Shown here piece after piece: positions 8,021-16,335 of a DNA stretch of 64,000 bases (its first letter is position 1; each line of letters starts with the position of its first letter). The translations under genes were made by a program, and so were the position numbers. Source of the stretch: Streptomyces globisporus (GTDB lineage: Bacteria; Actinomycetota; Actinomycetes; Streptomycetales; Streptomycetaceae). The notes below the pieces were generated by a model that was given only the letters and a program-made list of their open reading frames with translations, was not told the origin of the DNA and searched no databases. The DNA lies in assembly GCA_014649555.1 (NCBI GenBank), contig BMTG01000002.1, positions 310,001 through 374,000 of the forward strand. The letters are read 5' to 3'.

Positions 8021-8806
8021 CTACTTGCCCGTCTCGCGCTCGTACGCCTTGAGGACTTCCTCGGTGGGGCCGTCCATCAGCAGCTCGCCCTTCTCCAGCC
8101 ACAGCGCGCGGTCGCAGGTGTCCCTGATCGACTTGTTGTTGTGGCTGACCAGGAAGACCGTGCCCGCCTCCTTGCGCAGCTCGCGGATCCGCTCCTCGGA
8201 GCGGATGCGGAACTTGCGGTCACCGGTGGCCAGCGCCTCGTCGATCATGAGGACGTCGTGATTCTTGGCCGCGGCGATCGAGAAGCGCAGCCGCGCCGCC
8301 ATGCCGGAGGAGTACGTCCGCATCGGCAGCGTGATGAAGTCGCCCTTCTCGTTGATGCCGGAGAAGTCGACGATCTCCTGGTACCGGGAGCGGATCTCGG
8401 CCTGCGTCATCCCCATGGCCAGACCGCCGAGCACCACGTTGCGCTCGCCGGTGAGGTCGCTCATCAGGGCCGCGTTCACGCCGAGCAGCGAGGGCTGGCC
8501 GTCGGTGTAGACATGGCCGGATTCGGTCGGCAGCAGACCGGCGATGGCCCGCAGCAGCGTCGACTTGCCGGAGCCGTTGGTGCCGATGAGGCCGATGGCC
8601 TCGCCGCGGTAGGCGGTGAAGGAGACACCGCGTACGGCGTGCACCTTCCGGACGCCCCGCGGTTCGCCCTTGCCGCGCCGCACCATGCGGCTCAGCGCGG
8701 CGGTGGCGCTGCCCCGGCCGCCGCCCGCGCCGTTGACCCGGTACACGATGTGCACGTCGTCGGCGATCACCGTGGGGATGCGCCCCTGCGCGTTGTCGTC
8801 AGCCAC
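8021..8806 (-). CDS. ABC-2 polysaccharide/teichoic-acid-type exporter, ATP-binding subunit
   Basis: Powers export of a lipid-linked glycopolymer or glycoconjugate. The 261-residue protein has Walker A GTNGSGKST at 75-83, signature YSSGMAARLRFS, Walker B LMIDEAL and the H-loop SHNN. The long segment before Walker A and the YSSGM signature are typical of the TagH/RfbE/KpsT group rather than of drug exporters. Its start overlaps the permease gene by eight bases. It is the last gene of the minus-strand cluster beginning at 15071 and is closed by the hairpin at 7975-8004. Confidence 0.92.
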   Translation of the reverse strand: MADDNAQGRIPTVIADDVHIVYRVNGAGGGRGSATAALSRMVRRGKGEPRGVRKVHAVRGVSFTAYRGEAIGLIGTNGSGKSTLLRAIAGLLPTESGHVYTDGQPSLLGVNAALMSDLTGERNVVLGGLAMGMTQAEIRSRYQEIVDFSGINEKGDFITLPMRTYSSGMAARLRFSIAAAKNHDVLMIDEALATGDRKFRIRSEERIRELRKEAGTVFLVSHNNKSIRDTCDRALWLEKGELLMDGPTEEVLKAYERETGK

Positions 8807-9728
8807 GGCCGTACCGCTCCTCCGCCTTCCAGAAGTACACGAATCCCACGACGCCCAGCAGCACGGCCCAGCCCAGCCCGGCGGCCCAGACGTGGTCCGG
8901 CAGGTTCTCGGAGCCGTACCCGTCGATCATGGCGAAGCGGACCAGGTCCATGTAGATCGCCGCCGGGTTGTACTGGAGCACGTCCGCGATCCAGGCCGGC
9001 TTGTCCTTCAGCATCACCGGGATGGAGAACATGACGCCCGAGGCGTACATCCAGGTGCGCATGATGAACGGCATCAGCTGGGCGAGGTCGGGGGTCTTGG
9101 AGCCGAGCCGCGCCATGACGAGGGCCAGGCCGGTGTTGAAGACGAACTGGAGAAGCAGGGCGGGGATCACCAGGAGCCACGACAGCGAGGGGTAGCTGCC
9201 GAAGATCACGGCGACCGCGACCAGCACGATCATCGAGAAGAGCAGCTGCTGGAGCTGCTGGAGCGAGAAGGAGATGGGCAGCGAGGCCCGGGGGAAGTGG
9301 AGGGCGCGGACCAGGCCGAGGTTGCCGGCGATCGACCGGACACCCGCCATCACCGAGCTCTGGGTGAAGGTGAAGACGAAGACGCCGGTGACCAGGAACG
9401 GCACGAAGACGTCGTGGGGGATCCCCTCCCTGGTCCCCAGGATCAGGCCGAAGATCAGGTAGTAGACACAGGCGTTCAGCAGGGGTGTGACCACTTGCCA
9501 CAGCTGGCCCAGTTTGGCCTGGCTGTACTGGGCGGTCAGTTTCGCCCGGGAGAAGGCCAGGATGAAGTGGCGTCGGCCCCAGAGCTGTCGCATGTACGCG
9601 AACAGCCCCGGCCGGGCGCCGCTCACGGTCAGGCCGTACTTGGCGGCCAGCTGGGCCGCGTCGAGGCCCTCGTCGGCGGACGGCGGGGTCCCGAGGGCTA
9701 CCCCACCGTCGCGGGTCGTCTCACTCAC
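8799..9728 (-). CDS. ABC-2 polysaccharide/teichoic-acid-type exporter, permease subunit
   Basis: Membrane channel partner of the ATPase that follows it. The 309-residue protein has a cytosolic N-terminus, then about six hydrophobic segments (from DVFVPFLVTGVFVFTF through LGWAVLLGVVGFVYFW), as in TagG/KpsM proteins. FSRAKLTAQYSQAKLGQLWQ before the first membrane segment is the usual interface region. The start is GTG with a weak GAGAG upstream. It sits about 100 bases after the GT2 gene and probably belongs to the same transcription unit, so its cargo is likely the product of that cluster. Confidence 0.92.
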   Translation of the reverse strand: MSETTRDGGVALGTPPSADEGLDAAQLAAKYGLTVSGARPGLFAYMRQLWGRRHFILAFSRAKLTAQYSQAKLGQLWQVVTPLLNACVYYLIFGLILGTREGIPHDVFVPFLVTGVFVFTFTQSSVMAGVRSIAGNLGLVRALHFPRASLPISFSLQQLQQLLFSMIVLVAVAVIFGSYPSLSWLLVIPALLLQFVFNTGLALVMARLGSKTPDLAQLMPFIMRTWMYASGVMFSIPVMLKDKPAWIADVLQYNPAAIYMDLVRFAMIDGYGSENLPDHVWAAGLGWAVLLGVVGFVYFWKAEERYGRG

Positions 9729-9829
9729 AAGTTGAAACTCTCGTCTTCACGCGCAGCCAGTCGCGGGCGCGGCTCAGGCGGACAGGTTCCGGAAAGAAAA
9801 TACGCCTCATGCTCTCAGAGGTAAGCGTC

Positions 9830-10714
9830 TCAGATGACCGGAGGTCGGCCCAGCCTCGTCAGCCGCCACACCGTACGCCACTTCATCGGGCGCCGGATTC
9901 CGCAAGGGGTGGTCCAGCCTTCCCGGAATCCGCCGAACCATGCATTCAGCGCCGGCCGGGACGGGCGCCTGACCAGGGTCAGCAGCAGCCAGACCCCCAG
10001 GTAGAGGGGGACCAGCGGGGCGGGCAGGTTCCGGCGGGCCAGCCAGACCCGGTTGCGGGCGACCATGCGGTGGTAGACCGCGTGCCGGGACGGAGCGGTG
10101 GTGGGGTGGTTCAGCACCAGGTCGGCGCGGTAGTCGATCATCCAGCCCGCGTCCAGCGCCCGCCAGGCGAGGTCCGTCTCCTCGTGGGCGTAGAAGAAGT
10201 CCTCCGGCAGCGGGCCGACCTCGGCGATGACCCTGGTGCGTACGGCGTTGGCACCGCCCAGGAACGTCGTGACGCGCGAGGAGCGCATCGGGTCGGCGGC
10301 TCGCAGCCGGGGCACGTGCCGGCGCTGGGTGGCACCGGTGTCCGGGTCGGCGATGCGGAAGGAGACGATCCCGAGCTTCGGGTCCGCCTCGAAGGCCTGC
10401 CGGCACAGCTCGGCGGTGTCCCGGTTCGGGAGCAGCCCGTCGTCGTCCAGGAAGAGCAGCGCGTCCACGTCCGCCCCGCACGGGCCGAACGCCTCGATGC
10501 CGACGTTGCGGCCGCCTGGGATGCCCCGGTTCTCGGGCAGCTCCACCGTGCGCACCCCGGCGGGCACCTCGGGTACCGGGGCTCCGTTGCCGACCACCAC
10601 GACCTCGATCCGGTCACCGTGCTGGGCGGTGACCGAATCGAGGAGGGCGCGGAGCTCGTCCGGGCGGTTGCCCATGGTGATGATCACCGCACCCAGTTTC
10701 ATGGGAAGGGTCAC
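9830..10714 (-). CDS. Family 2 glycosyltransferase
   Basis: Transfers a sugar from a nucleotide sugar to an unknown acceptor at the inner face of the membrane. The 294-residue protein shows the GT-A core GAVIITMGNRPDELRALL, the metal-binding LFLDDDGLL and an acceptor-side FFYAHEETDLAWRA, as in rhamnosyl/galactofuranosyl-type GT2 enzymes; LVPLYLGVWLLLTLV is a possible membrane-associated segment. I chose the GTG at 10714, which overlaps the preceding stop as GTGA and has AGCAGG upstream; ATG at 10702 has no ribosome binding site. The sugar and acceptor cannot be read from sequence. Confidence 0.88.
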   Translation of the reverse strand: MTLPMKLGAVIITMGNRPDELRALLDSVTAQHGDRIEVVVVGNGAPVPEVPAGVRTVELPENRGIPGGRNVGIEAFGPCGADVDALLFLDDDGLLPNRDTAELCRQAFEADPKLGIVSFRIADPDTGATQRRHVPRLRAADPMRSSRVTTFLGGANAVRTRVIAEVGPLPEDFFYAHEETDLAWRALDAGWMIDYRADLVLNHPTTAPSRHAVYHRMVARNRVWLARRNLPAPLVPLYLGVWLLLTLVRRPSRPALNAWFGGFREGWTTPCGIRRPMKWRTVWRLTRLGRPPVI

Positions 10715-11490
10715 TTCAGCCTGCTGGACGCCAGGACGGACACCAGGTGCAGCAGGGTCTGCAGCAGCGCGATGCCGGCCATGACCGCCACGGTCAGGCG
10801 GGTGTAGAAGAGATCGCCCGCGATCGCGTCCACCACGGCGACCACGAGGATCACCAAAGACGCCTCGATGCCGAGGATCAGCCGGTGGAACTTGAGCGCG
10901 GCGGCGGCCTTGCGGGCCAGCGCCATGCCGGAGGAGCGCGGCTCGGAGGCCGCTTCCTTCACCGGCGGCAGCCCGCCCTGGTGACGGGCCACGCCCACCA
11001 GGTCCGTCTCGGCCTTGATCAGGATCGCGCCGAGCGCGGCGAGCGTCCCGAGGAACGCCCAGAGCCAGTCGATCCGCCCCTCGCCCCAGATGTCGGCGGC
11101 CCGCAGGCCGAGGCCCACCAGCACCGCCGCGTCGCACAGATAGGCCGCGACGCGGTCGAGGTAGACCCCGCTGAGCGAGTACTGCTTCTTCCAGCGGGCC
11201 AGTTCGCCGTCCACGCAGTCGAAGAGCAGGTAGAGCTGGACCATCACCACGCCGAGCACGGCGCCCCAGACGCCCGGCACCAGCAGCGCGGGGGCGGCCA
11301 GCGCGCCGGCCAGCGTCATGACGTACGTGACCTGGTTCGGCGTGACACGGGTGTTGACCAGGTAGCGGTCCACGCGCAGCGAGACCTCGCGCATGTACAT
11401 GCGCCCGGCCCAGTGCTCGCCGCTGCGCCGGTCCTTCACGCCCGGAGGGTGAACGACCGGACGGAGTTCAGCTACTGATGGTCGTCGCAT
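10711..11490 (-). CDS. CDP-alcohol phosphotransferase family membrane protein with altered last motif residue
   Basis: The family moves an alcohol-phosphate group from a CDP-alcohol to a second alcohol within the membrane. The 259-residue protein has several hydrophobic segments. Its signature reads D91-C-V-D94-G95-E-L-A98-R99, eight residues, G108-V-Y-L-D112-R-V-A-A116. The fourth aspartate of the family motif (D-X2-D-G-X2-A-R-X8-G-X3-D-X3-D), the proposed catalytic base, is alanine here; the next aspartate is D120. It overlaps the preceding dehydrogenase gene by 23 bases. It may be a divergent enzyme, act with the larger homologue at 13251-15071, or be non-catalytic. Confidence 0.85.
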   Translation of the reverse strand: MRRPSVAELRPVVHPPGVKDRRSGEHWAGRMYMREVSLRVDRYLVNTRVTPNQVTYVMTLAGALAAPALLVPGVWGAVLGVVMVQLYLLFDCVDGELARWKKQYSLSGVYLDRVAAYLCDAAVLVGLGLRAADIWGEGRIDWLWAFLGTLAALGAILIKAETDLVGVARHQGGLPPVKEAASEPRSSGMALARKAAAALKFHRLILGIEASLVILVVAVVDAIAGDLFYTRLTVAVMAGIALLQTLLHLVSVLASSRLK

Positions 11491-12529
11491 AGTCGGCGTA
11501 CGCGTCCCTGATCTGGTCGGTGGACAGGTTGAGGTGCTCCAGGACCGTGAAGCGTCCCGGACGCGTCTGCGGCGCGTAGTCGACGGCCTTGACGAACTCG
11601 TCGACGCTGAACCCGATCTCCTCCGGCAGGACCGGCAGACCGTGGCGGCGCAGTATCGATGCCATCAGGAGGGACTCCTGGCGGGCACCGCGCAGATGCA
11701 TGGCGAAGCAGGCGCCGAGGCCGACCTGTTCGCCGTGGCTGGCCGCGCGCTGGGGGTAGAGCAGGTCGAAGGCGTGGTTGATCTCGTGGCAGGCGCCGGA
11801 CGCCGGGCGCGAGTCGCCCGCGACCGACATCGAGATGCCCGTCAGCACGAGTCCTTCGGCCAGCACCTTCAGGAAGGCGTCGTCGCCGACGCCGCCCGGG
11901 TGGCGCAGCACGGCCTCGCCGGCCTGGCGGGCCATCGCGGCCGCGAGCCCGTCGATCTCCTCGCCGTTGACCTCGTGGGCCAGCTCCCAGTCGGCGACGC
12001 AGGAGATGTTCGAGACCGCGTCGCCGATGCCGGAGCGGACGTAGCGGGCGGGCGCCTCACGGATCACGTCGAGGTCGATGACCACGGCGATCGGGGTGGG
12101 GACCCCGTAGGAGCCGCGCCCGTTGTCGTTGTCCAGCGTGGCGACCGGCGAGCACAGGCCGTCGTGCGAGAGGTTCGTCGCGACGGCGACCATGGGCAGC
12201 CCGACCCGCGCCGCGGCGTACTTCGCCACGTCGATGATCTTGCCGCCGCCGAGGCCCACCACCGCGTCGTACCGGTTGCCCTTGATGCCGTCGGCGAGCT
12301 TCACCGCGGAGTCGATCGTGCCGTCGGCGACCGGATACCAGTCGGCACCGGGCAGGACCGGAGCGAGCCTCTCCTTCAGGGCGCGCCCCGAGCCGTCGCT
12401 GATCGCGATGGCGAGCTTGCCCGAGGAGGAGATCCGCTGATCGGCCAGGAGACCCGCCAGATCGTCCATGGCGCCGCGTCGGATGTCGACGACGACCGGG
12501 GACGGAATGAGCCGGGTCAGTACTGGCAC
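11468..12529 (-). CDS. sn-Glycerol-1-phosphate dehydrogenase-like enzyme (iron-containing alcohol dehydrogenase superfamily)
   Basis: Family members reduce dihydroxyacetone phosphate to sn-glycerol-1-phosphate with NAD(P)H and a bound metal. The 353-residue protein has the nucleotide-binding GLGGGKIIDVAKYAA (about 92-106). Metal ligands expected for the EgsA/AraM group are seen: D170 in SGIGDA, H248 in SRPASGACHE, and H265 in SHGEQ. The SRP-SG signature separates it from general alcohol dehydrogenases. It starts with GTG, overlapping the nucleotidyltransferase by 13 bases. Neighbours suggest that its product is nucleotidyl-activated and then transferred. Exact substrate is inferred. Confidence 0.82.
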   Translation of the reverse strand: MPVLTRLIPSPVVVDIRRGAMDDLAGLLADQRISSSGKLAIAISDGSGRALKERLAPVLPGADWYPVADGTIDSAVKLADGIKGNRYDAVVGLGGGKIIDVAKYAAARVGLPMVAVATNLSHDGLCSPVATLDNDNGRGSYGVPTPIAVVIDLDVIREAPARYVRSGIGDAVSNISCVADWELAHEVNGEEIDGLAAAMARQAGEAVLRHPGGVGDDAFLKVLAEGLVLTGISMSVAGDSRPASGACHEINHAFDLLYPQRAASHGEQVGLGACFAMHLRGARQESLLMASILRRHGLPVLPEEIGFSVDEFVKAVDYAPQTRPGRFTVLEHLNLSTDQIRDAYADYATTISS

Positions 12530-13254
12530 GCGATCTCCCGGCCCTTCTTCAGGTCCTCGTGGTTGTCGATCTCGACCCAGGTCACGGTGCCGATGGGGGC
12601 CACGTCGACGGTGAAGCCGCGGTTCACGAGCTCCTGGTAGCCGTCCTCGTAGTAGAGGTCGGGGTCGCGCTCGAAGGTGGTCTTCAGCGCGTCCGCCAGC
12701 TCCTCGGCGGCCTCGGCCTCGATGAGGGTGACGCCGATGTACTCACCGGTGGCGGTAGCCGGGTCCATCAGCTTGGTGATGCGCTGAACGCCCTTGCCCT
12801 CCTCGGTGATGACCTTCATCTCCTCGTCGGCGAGCACCTTCTCGGTGTCCAGGGCGAGGATGATCTTCTGGCCCTTGCCGCGGGCGTCCAGGAGGGTCTT
12901 CTCGACGGAGACCGGGTGCACGGTGTCGCCGTTGGCGAGGATCACGCCGCGCTTGATGACGTCACGGGCGCACCACAGGGAGTAGGCGTTGTTCCACTCC
13001 TCGGCCTTGTCGTTGTCGATCAGCGTGAGGCTGAGGCCGTAGGTGGCCTCCAGCTCGGCCTTGCGGGCGTAGACGGCCTCCTTGCGGTAGCCGACGACGA
13101 TCGCGACCTCGGTGAGTCCGACCTCGGCGAAATTGGCCAGCGTGAGGTCGAGGACCGTCTTGTCGCCGTCGACAGGGACGAGCGCCTTGGGGAGCGTGTC
13201 CGTGTAGGGGCGCAGACGTCGTCCTGCACCGGCTGCCAGTACGAGGCCGATCAT
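12517..13254 (-). CDS. Sugar/polyol-phosphate nucleotidyltransferase
   Basis: Activates a phosphorylated sugar or polyol with a nucleotide, probably CTP given its two CDP-alcohol phosphotransferase neighbours. The 245-residue protein has the N-terminal signature LAAGAGRRLRPYTDTLPKAL (about 6-25), with the conserved R and K, and the metal-binding ILANGDTVH near residue 100. It resembles the cytidylyltransferase half of IPCT-DIPPS enzymes. The ATG at 13254 overlaps the previous stop as ATGA, which fixes the start. The base and substrate are inferred from context. Confidence 0.87.
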   Translation of the reverse strand: MIGLVLAAGAGRRLRPYTDTLPKALVPVDGDKTVLDLTLANFAEVGLTEVAIVVGYRKEAVYARKAELEATYGLSLTLIDNDKAEEWNNAYSLWCARDVIKRGVILANGDTVHPVSVEKTLLDARGKGQKIILALDTEKVLADEEMKVITEEGKGVQRITKLMDPATATGEYIGVTLIEAEAAEELADALKTTFERDPDLYYEDGYQELVNRGFTVDVAPIGTVTWVEIDNHEDLKKGREIACQY

Positions 13255-15071
13255 GCGAGTTCTCCTTCGTCGTGTACGGCGGGCGCCGAGGAGGACACCC
13301 AGAAGCGGATGGACTCCACGAGCACCACCAGAGCCACGGCGACCGCGAGCGCGGTCAGGGCCGTGGTGAAACCTGCGGCGTGGGTGAGTACGGCGGCGAG
13401 GACGGCCACCAGCGCGGTACGGCCCTCGTGTCCACCGATCGTCCGCACCAGCCACTGGGGCGGCGCGCCGGTGCCTCCGCGGATGCGGTACACCGTGTCG
13501 TAGTGATGGTAGGCGACGGCCGAGATCAGCCCGAAGGCTGCCGGAACGGCGTGCGGGGCGTCGCTGCGGGCCGCCAGCACGAGGATCGTGACGTACTCCG
13601 CCGCCCGGAAGAACGGCGGCACCAGCCAGTCGAGCGCGCCCTTGAGCGGGCGGGCGACGGCGAGGCCGGAGAGGACGACGTACACCGCGGCGGCGGCGAC
13701 GGTGAGCCAGCTGCCGTAGGGGAGGAAGAGGGCCCCGCCGATCATGACGAGCGTGCCGAGCAGGGCGACGGCAGGAGCCGTGAACGCGCCCCGGAGTCCG
13801 GGGGCGACCGCCGCCACACCCTGGGCGAGGGGCCCGGAGTCGGCGAGGTCCGCGAGGGCCTGCGCGGCGCGGTCGGTACGGCTGGCCCGGCGGGTCAGCG
13901 AGCGCAGCAGGCGACCGGCGGTGGTGTAGCAGGCGGCCAGGGAGCAGCCGATGAGCAGGGCGTAGAAGACGATGCGCGGGGTGGTGAGCGCGGTGAGCAC
14001 CGCGATCATGGCCCAGCGCTCACCGATCGGCAGCACGATCATCCGGCGCGCCCAGACCGTCCAGCCGACGCTGTCGAGTTTGTCGGAGAGGGCGGCGGTG
14101 GGGCTGGTGTTGGCGACCGCGTCGTGGTTGGCCTCGTTGAACGAGAAGTCGACGACATGGCGGCAGGCCTGGAGGACCATCGCGCCGAGTGCCAGGACCC
14201 AGACGTCGTCACCGCCGCGTACGGCCCCGATGGCGAGCCCCGCGTAGTACGCGTACTCCTTGGCCCGGTCGAAGGTGGCGTCCAGCCAAGCGCCCATCGT
14301 GGAGTACTGCAGCGAGTAGCGGGCGAGCTGCCCGTCGGTGCAGTCCAGCACGAAGGAGAACAGCAGCAGGATCCCGGCGGCGACGTAGCCGCCGCGGGTT
14401 CCGGTGGCCGCCGCGCCCGCCGCGATGAGCGCGGTGATCAGGGACGCGGTGGTGACCTGGTTCGGGGTGAGGCCGCGGCGGGCGCACCAGCGGGCGATGT
14501 AGCGGGAGTACGGGCTGATGGCGAAGGTGGTGAAGAAGCCGTCGTGGGCCTTCACCGCGCTGCGCAGCCGGACCGCCTCGTCGTCGACCTCGGCGCGGGC
14601 GCTCTCGGCGGTCGCCCGCGCTCCGCCGTCGGTGGGGACGGTGGCGGTGAGCGATCCCAGCTCGGGGCGCTTGACGGCGGTGCCCTCGGCCTCCAGCGCC
14701 ACGGCGATCCGGCCGGGGACGGTGCGGTCATCGGGCGCCGGGTCGGTGTCCGGGGCGCCCGCGCCGGCGGCGGCCGTGGTGCGCCGGAGCGCACGCAGCA
14801 GGGCTCCGCGCGCCTCGGGCTGGGCGGTGAGGGCGCCGGGCACGGTGGCGGCGGCGAAGCGGGGGTCGGTCAGGCCGAGCCGCAGCGCGTGGACGTGGCC
14901 GACGAAACGCGGATCGACGAGGGCGACCCTGCGGCCGGCCGGGACGGCGGCGAGGAGGGTCGCGGCGTCATCGGCGTCGGCGGCGGTCTGCACGTCGAAG
15001 CCCAGGGACCGCAGATCGTCCGCGAGCGACGACCCGGGTACCGGCGTACCGGTGAGGATGGCGGTCGACAG
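13251..15071 (-). CDS. Large multidomain CDP-alcohol phosphotransferase (probable DUF5941 C-terminus), likely CTG start
   Basis: About 606 residues. The N-terminal ~175 residues look like a soluble nucleotide-sugar-type domain (VALVDPRFVGHVHALRL); then a full CDP-alcohol phosphotransferase motif, D-C-T-D-G-Q-L-A-R with G-A-W-L-D-A-T-F-D, keeps all four aspartates (about D243, D246, D264, D268); then a long membrane region. The ribosome binding site AAGGAG at 15081-15086 is nine bases before an in-frame CTG at 15071, and the frame STAILTGTPVPGSS from it looks coding. The first GTG, at 14993, lacks any ribosome binding site. It is the first gene of the minus-strand cluster and overlaps the nucleotidyltransferase start. 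Confidence 0.85.
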   Translation of the reverse strand: MSTAILTGTPVPGSSLADDLRSLGFDVQTAADADDAATLLAAVPAGRRVALVDPRFVGHVHALRLGLTDPRFAAATVPGALTAQPEARGALLRALRRTTAAAGAGAPDTDPAPDDRTVPGRIAVALEAEGTAVKRPELGSLTATVPTDGGARATAESARAEVDDEAVRLRSAVKAHDGFFTTFAISPYSRYIARWCARRGLTPNQVTTASLITALIAAGAAATGTRGGYVAAGILLLFSFVLDCTDGQLARYSLQYSTMGAWLDATFDRAKEYAYYAGLAIGAVRGGDDVWVLALGAMVLQACRHVVDFSFNEANHDAVANTSPTAALSDKLDSVGWTVWARRMIVLPIGERWAMIAVLTALTTPRIVFYALLIGCSLAACYTTAGRLLRSLTRRASRTDRAAQALADLADSGPLAQGVAAVAPGLRGAFTAPAVALLGTLVMIGGALFLPYGSWLTVAAAAVYVVLSGLAVARPLKGALDWLVPPFFRAAEYVTILVLAARSDAPHAVPAAFGLISAVAYHHYDTVYRIRGGTGAPPQWLVRTIGGHEGRTALVAVLAAVLTHAAGFTTALTALAVAVALVVLVESIRFWVSSSAPAVHDEGELA

Positions 15072-15179
15072 ACGAACTCACTCCTTGGCACTGACGTGGA
15101 CGACACACGGCGGCACGGCCACATGGCGGGCCGGAGGCGTGTCGGCTGAGGCTATCGGATGAACGGAAGACCGAGTTCA

Positions 15180-15206
15180 CCACCCGTTTGTGCGCTGTTC
15201 GGGTGG
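15180..15206. promoter_or_regulatory. Inverted repeat in the divergent region before the GalE-like gene
   Basis: CCACCCG and CGGGTGG are separated by 13 bases. The repeat lies between the divergent minus-strand polyol-phosphate cluster and the GalE-like gene, where one regulator could control both. No nearby regulator gene is seen. Confidence 0.3.
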
Positions 15207-15297
15207 ACCTGCACAGTCCGGCGCCGTTCGCGATCATCATCATCGATCGGGGGCCCGGCCCACAAACCCGCGGAGCGGGCGGCGGGAACGCTGCGCT

Positions 15298-15303
15298 TAG
15301 GCT
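15298..15303 (+). promoter_or_regulatory. -10 box of a probable leaderless transcript (GalE-like gene)
   Basis: TAGGCT ends seven bases before the ATG, so transcription would begin at or next to the start codon. No ribosome binding site is present. The -35 region is not recognisable. Confidence 0.5.
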
Positions 15304-15310
15304 GGCGGTC

Positions 15311-16300
15311 ATGACATGGCTGATCACAGGCGGGGCGGGTTACATCGGGGCACACGTGGCACGGGCCATGGTCGCGGCGGGCGAGCGGGTCGTGGTGCTC
15401 GACGACCGCTCCAGCGGCATCGCCGAGCGGCTGCCGGACGCCGTCACGCTGGTGGAGGGCTCCGCCTCCGACCGGGCCCTGCTCGACCGGGTGCTGGCCG
15501 ATCACGCGGTGAGCGGGGTGGTGCATCTCGCGGCGAAGAAGCAGGTCGGCGAGTCCGTGGAGAAGCCGCTGCTGTACTACCGGGAGAACGTCGCGGGACT
15601 GGCCGTCCTGCTGGAGGCCGTGGTCGCGGCGGGGGTGCGGCGCTTCCTCTTCTCGTCCTCGGCGGCCGTGTACGGCGTACCGGACGTGGACCTCATCACG
15701 GAGGAGACGCCCTGCCTCCCCATCAACCCGTACGGCGAGACGAAGCTCACCGGTGAGTGGCTGGTGCGGGCCACCGGCAAGGCGCACGGGCTCTCGACGG
15801 CCTGCCTGCGGTACTTCAACGTGGCGGGAGCGGCGGCGCCGGAGCTCGCGGACACCGGGGTCTTCAACATCGTGCCGATGATGTTCGAGCGGCTGACGCA
15901 CGGCGAGGCGCCCCGGATCTTCGGCGACGACTACCCGACACCGGACGGCACCTGCATCCGTGACTACATCCACGTCGCCGATCTGGCGGAGGCGCACCTC
16001 GCGGTCGCGCGCCGGCTGGACGAGGCGGGCGAGGGCGATCTGACGCTGAACGTCGGCCGGGGCGAGGGCGTCTCGGTCCGGGAGCTGGCGGACGTGATCG
16101 GCGAGGTGACGGGAAGCGATCTGAAGCCGGTGGTCGAGCCGCGCCGGGCCGGTGACGCGCCGAAGGCGGTGGCGTCGGCCGCGCGGATCACCGCGGAGCT
16201 GGGCTGGACGGCCCGGCGGAATGTGCGCGAGATGGTCGAGTCGGCCTGGGAGGGCTGGTGCCTGCAGCGCCCCGAGGCCCGCGCGCAGGGGCGCTCCTGA
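15311..16300 (+). CDS. UDP-glucose 4-epimerase-like SDR (GalE family)
   Basis: Interconverts UDP-glucose and UDP-galactose, or a related nucleotide-sugar pair. The 329-residue length is normal. The NAD-binding GGAGYIG is at 7-13, serines FSSS near 114-117 and the catalytic Y141-G-E-T-K145, followed by the family-typical YFNVAGA. The ATG at 15311 has no ribosome binding site but a TAGGCT -10 box seven bases upstream, so the mRNA is probably leaderless. It is divergent from the polyol-phosphate/glycosyltransferase cluster and could supply its sugar. Substrate is not fixed by sequence. Confidence 0.9.
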   Translation: MTWLITGGAGYIGAHVARAMVAAGERVVVLDDRSSGIAERLPDAVTLVEGSASDRALLDRVLADHAVSGVVHLAAKKQVGESVEKPLLYYRENVAGLAVLLEAVVAAGVRRFLFSSSAAVYGVPDVDLITEETPCLPINPYGETKLTGEWLVRATGKAHGLSTACLRYFNVAGAAAPELADTGVFNIVPMMFERLTHGEAPRIFGDDYPTPDGTCIRDYIHVADLAEAHLAVARRLDEAGEGDLTLNVGRGEGVSVRELADVIGEVTGSDLKPVVEPRRAGDAPKAVASAARITAELGWTARRNVREMVESAWEGWCLQRPEARAQGRS

Positions 16301-16335
16301 CCGCCTCCGCGAGGCGCGTGATCGATCGTGTCAAC

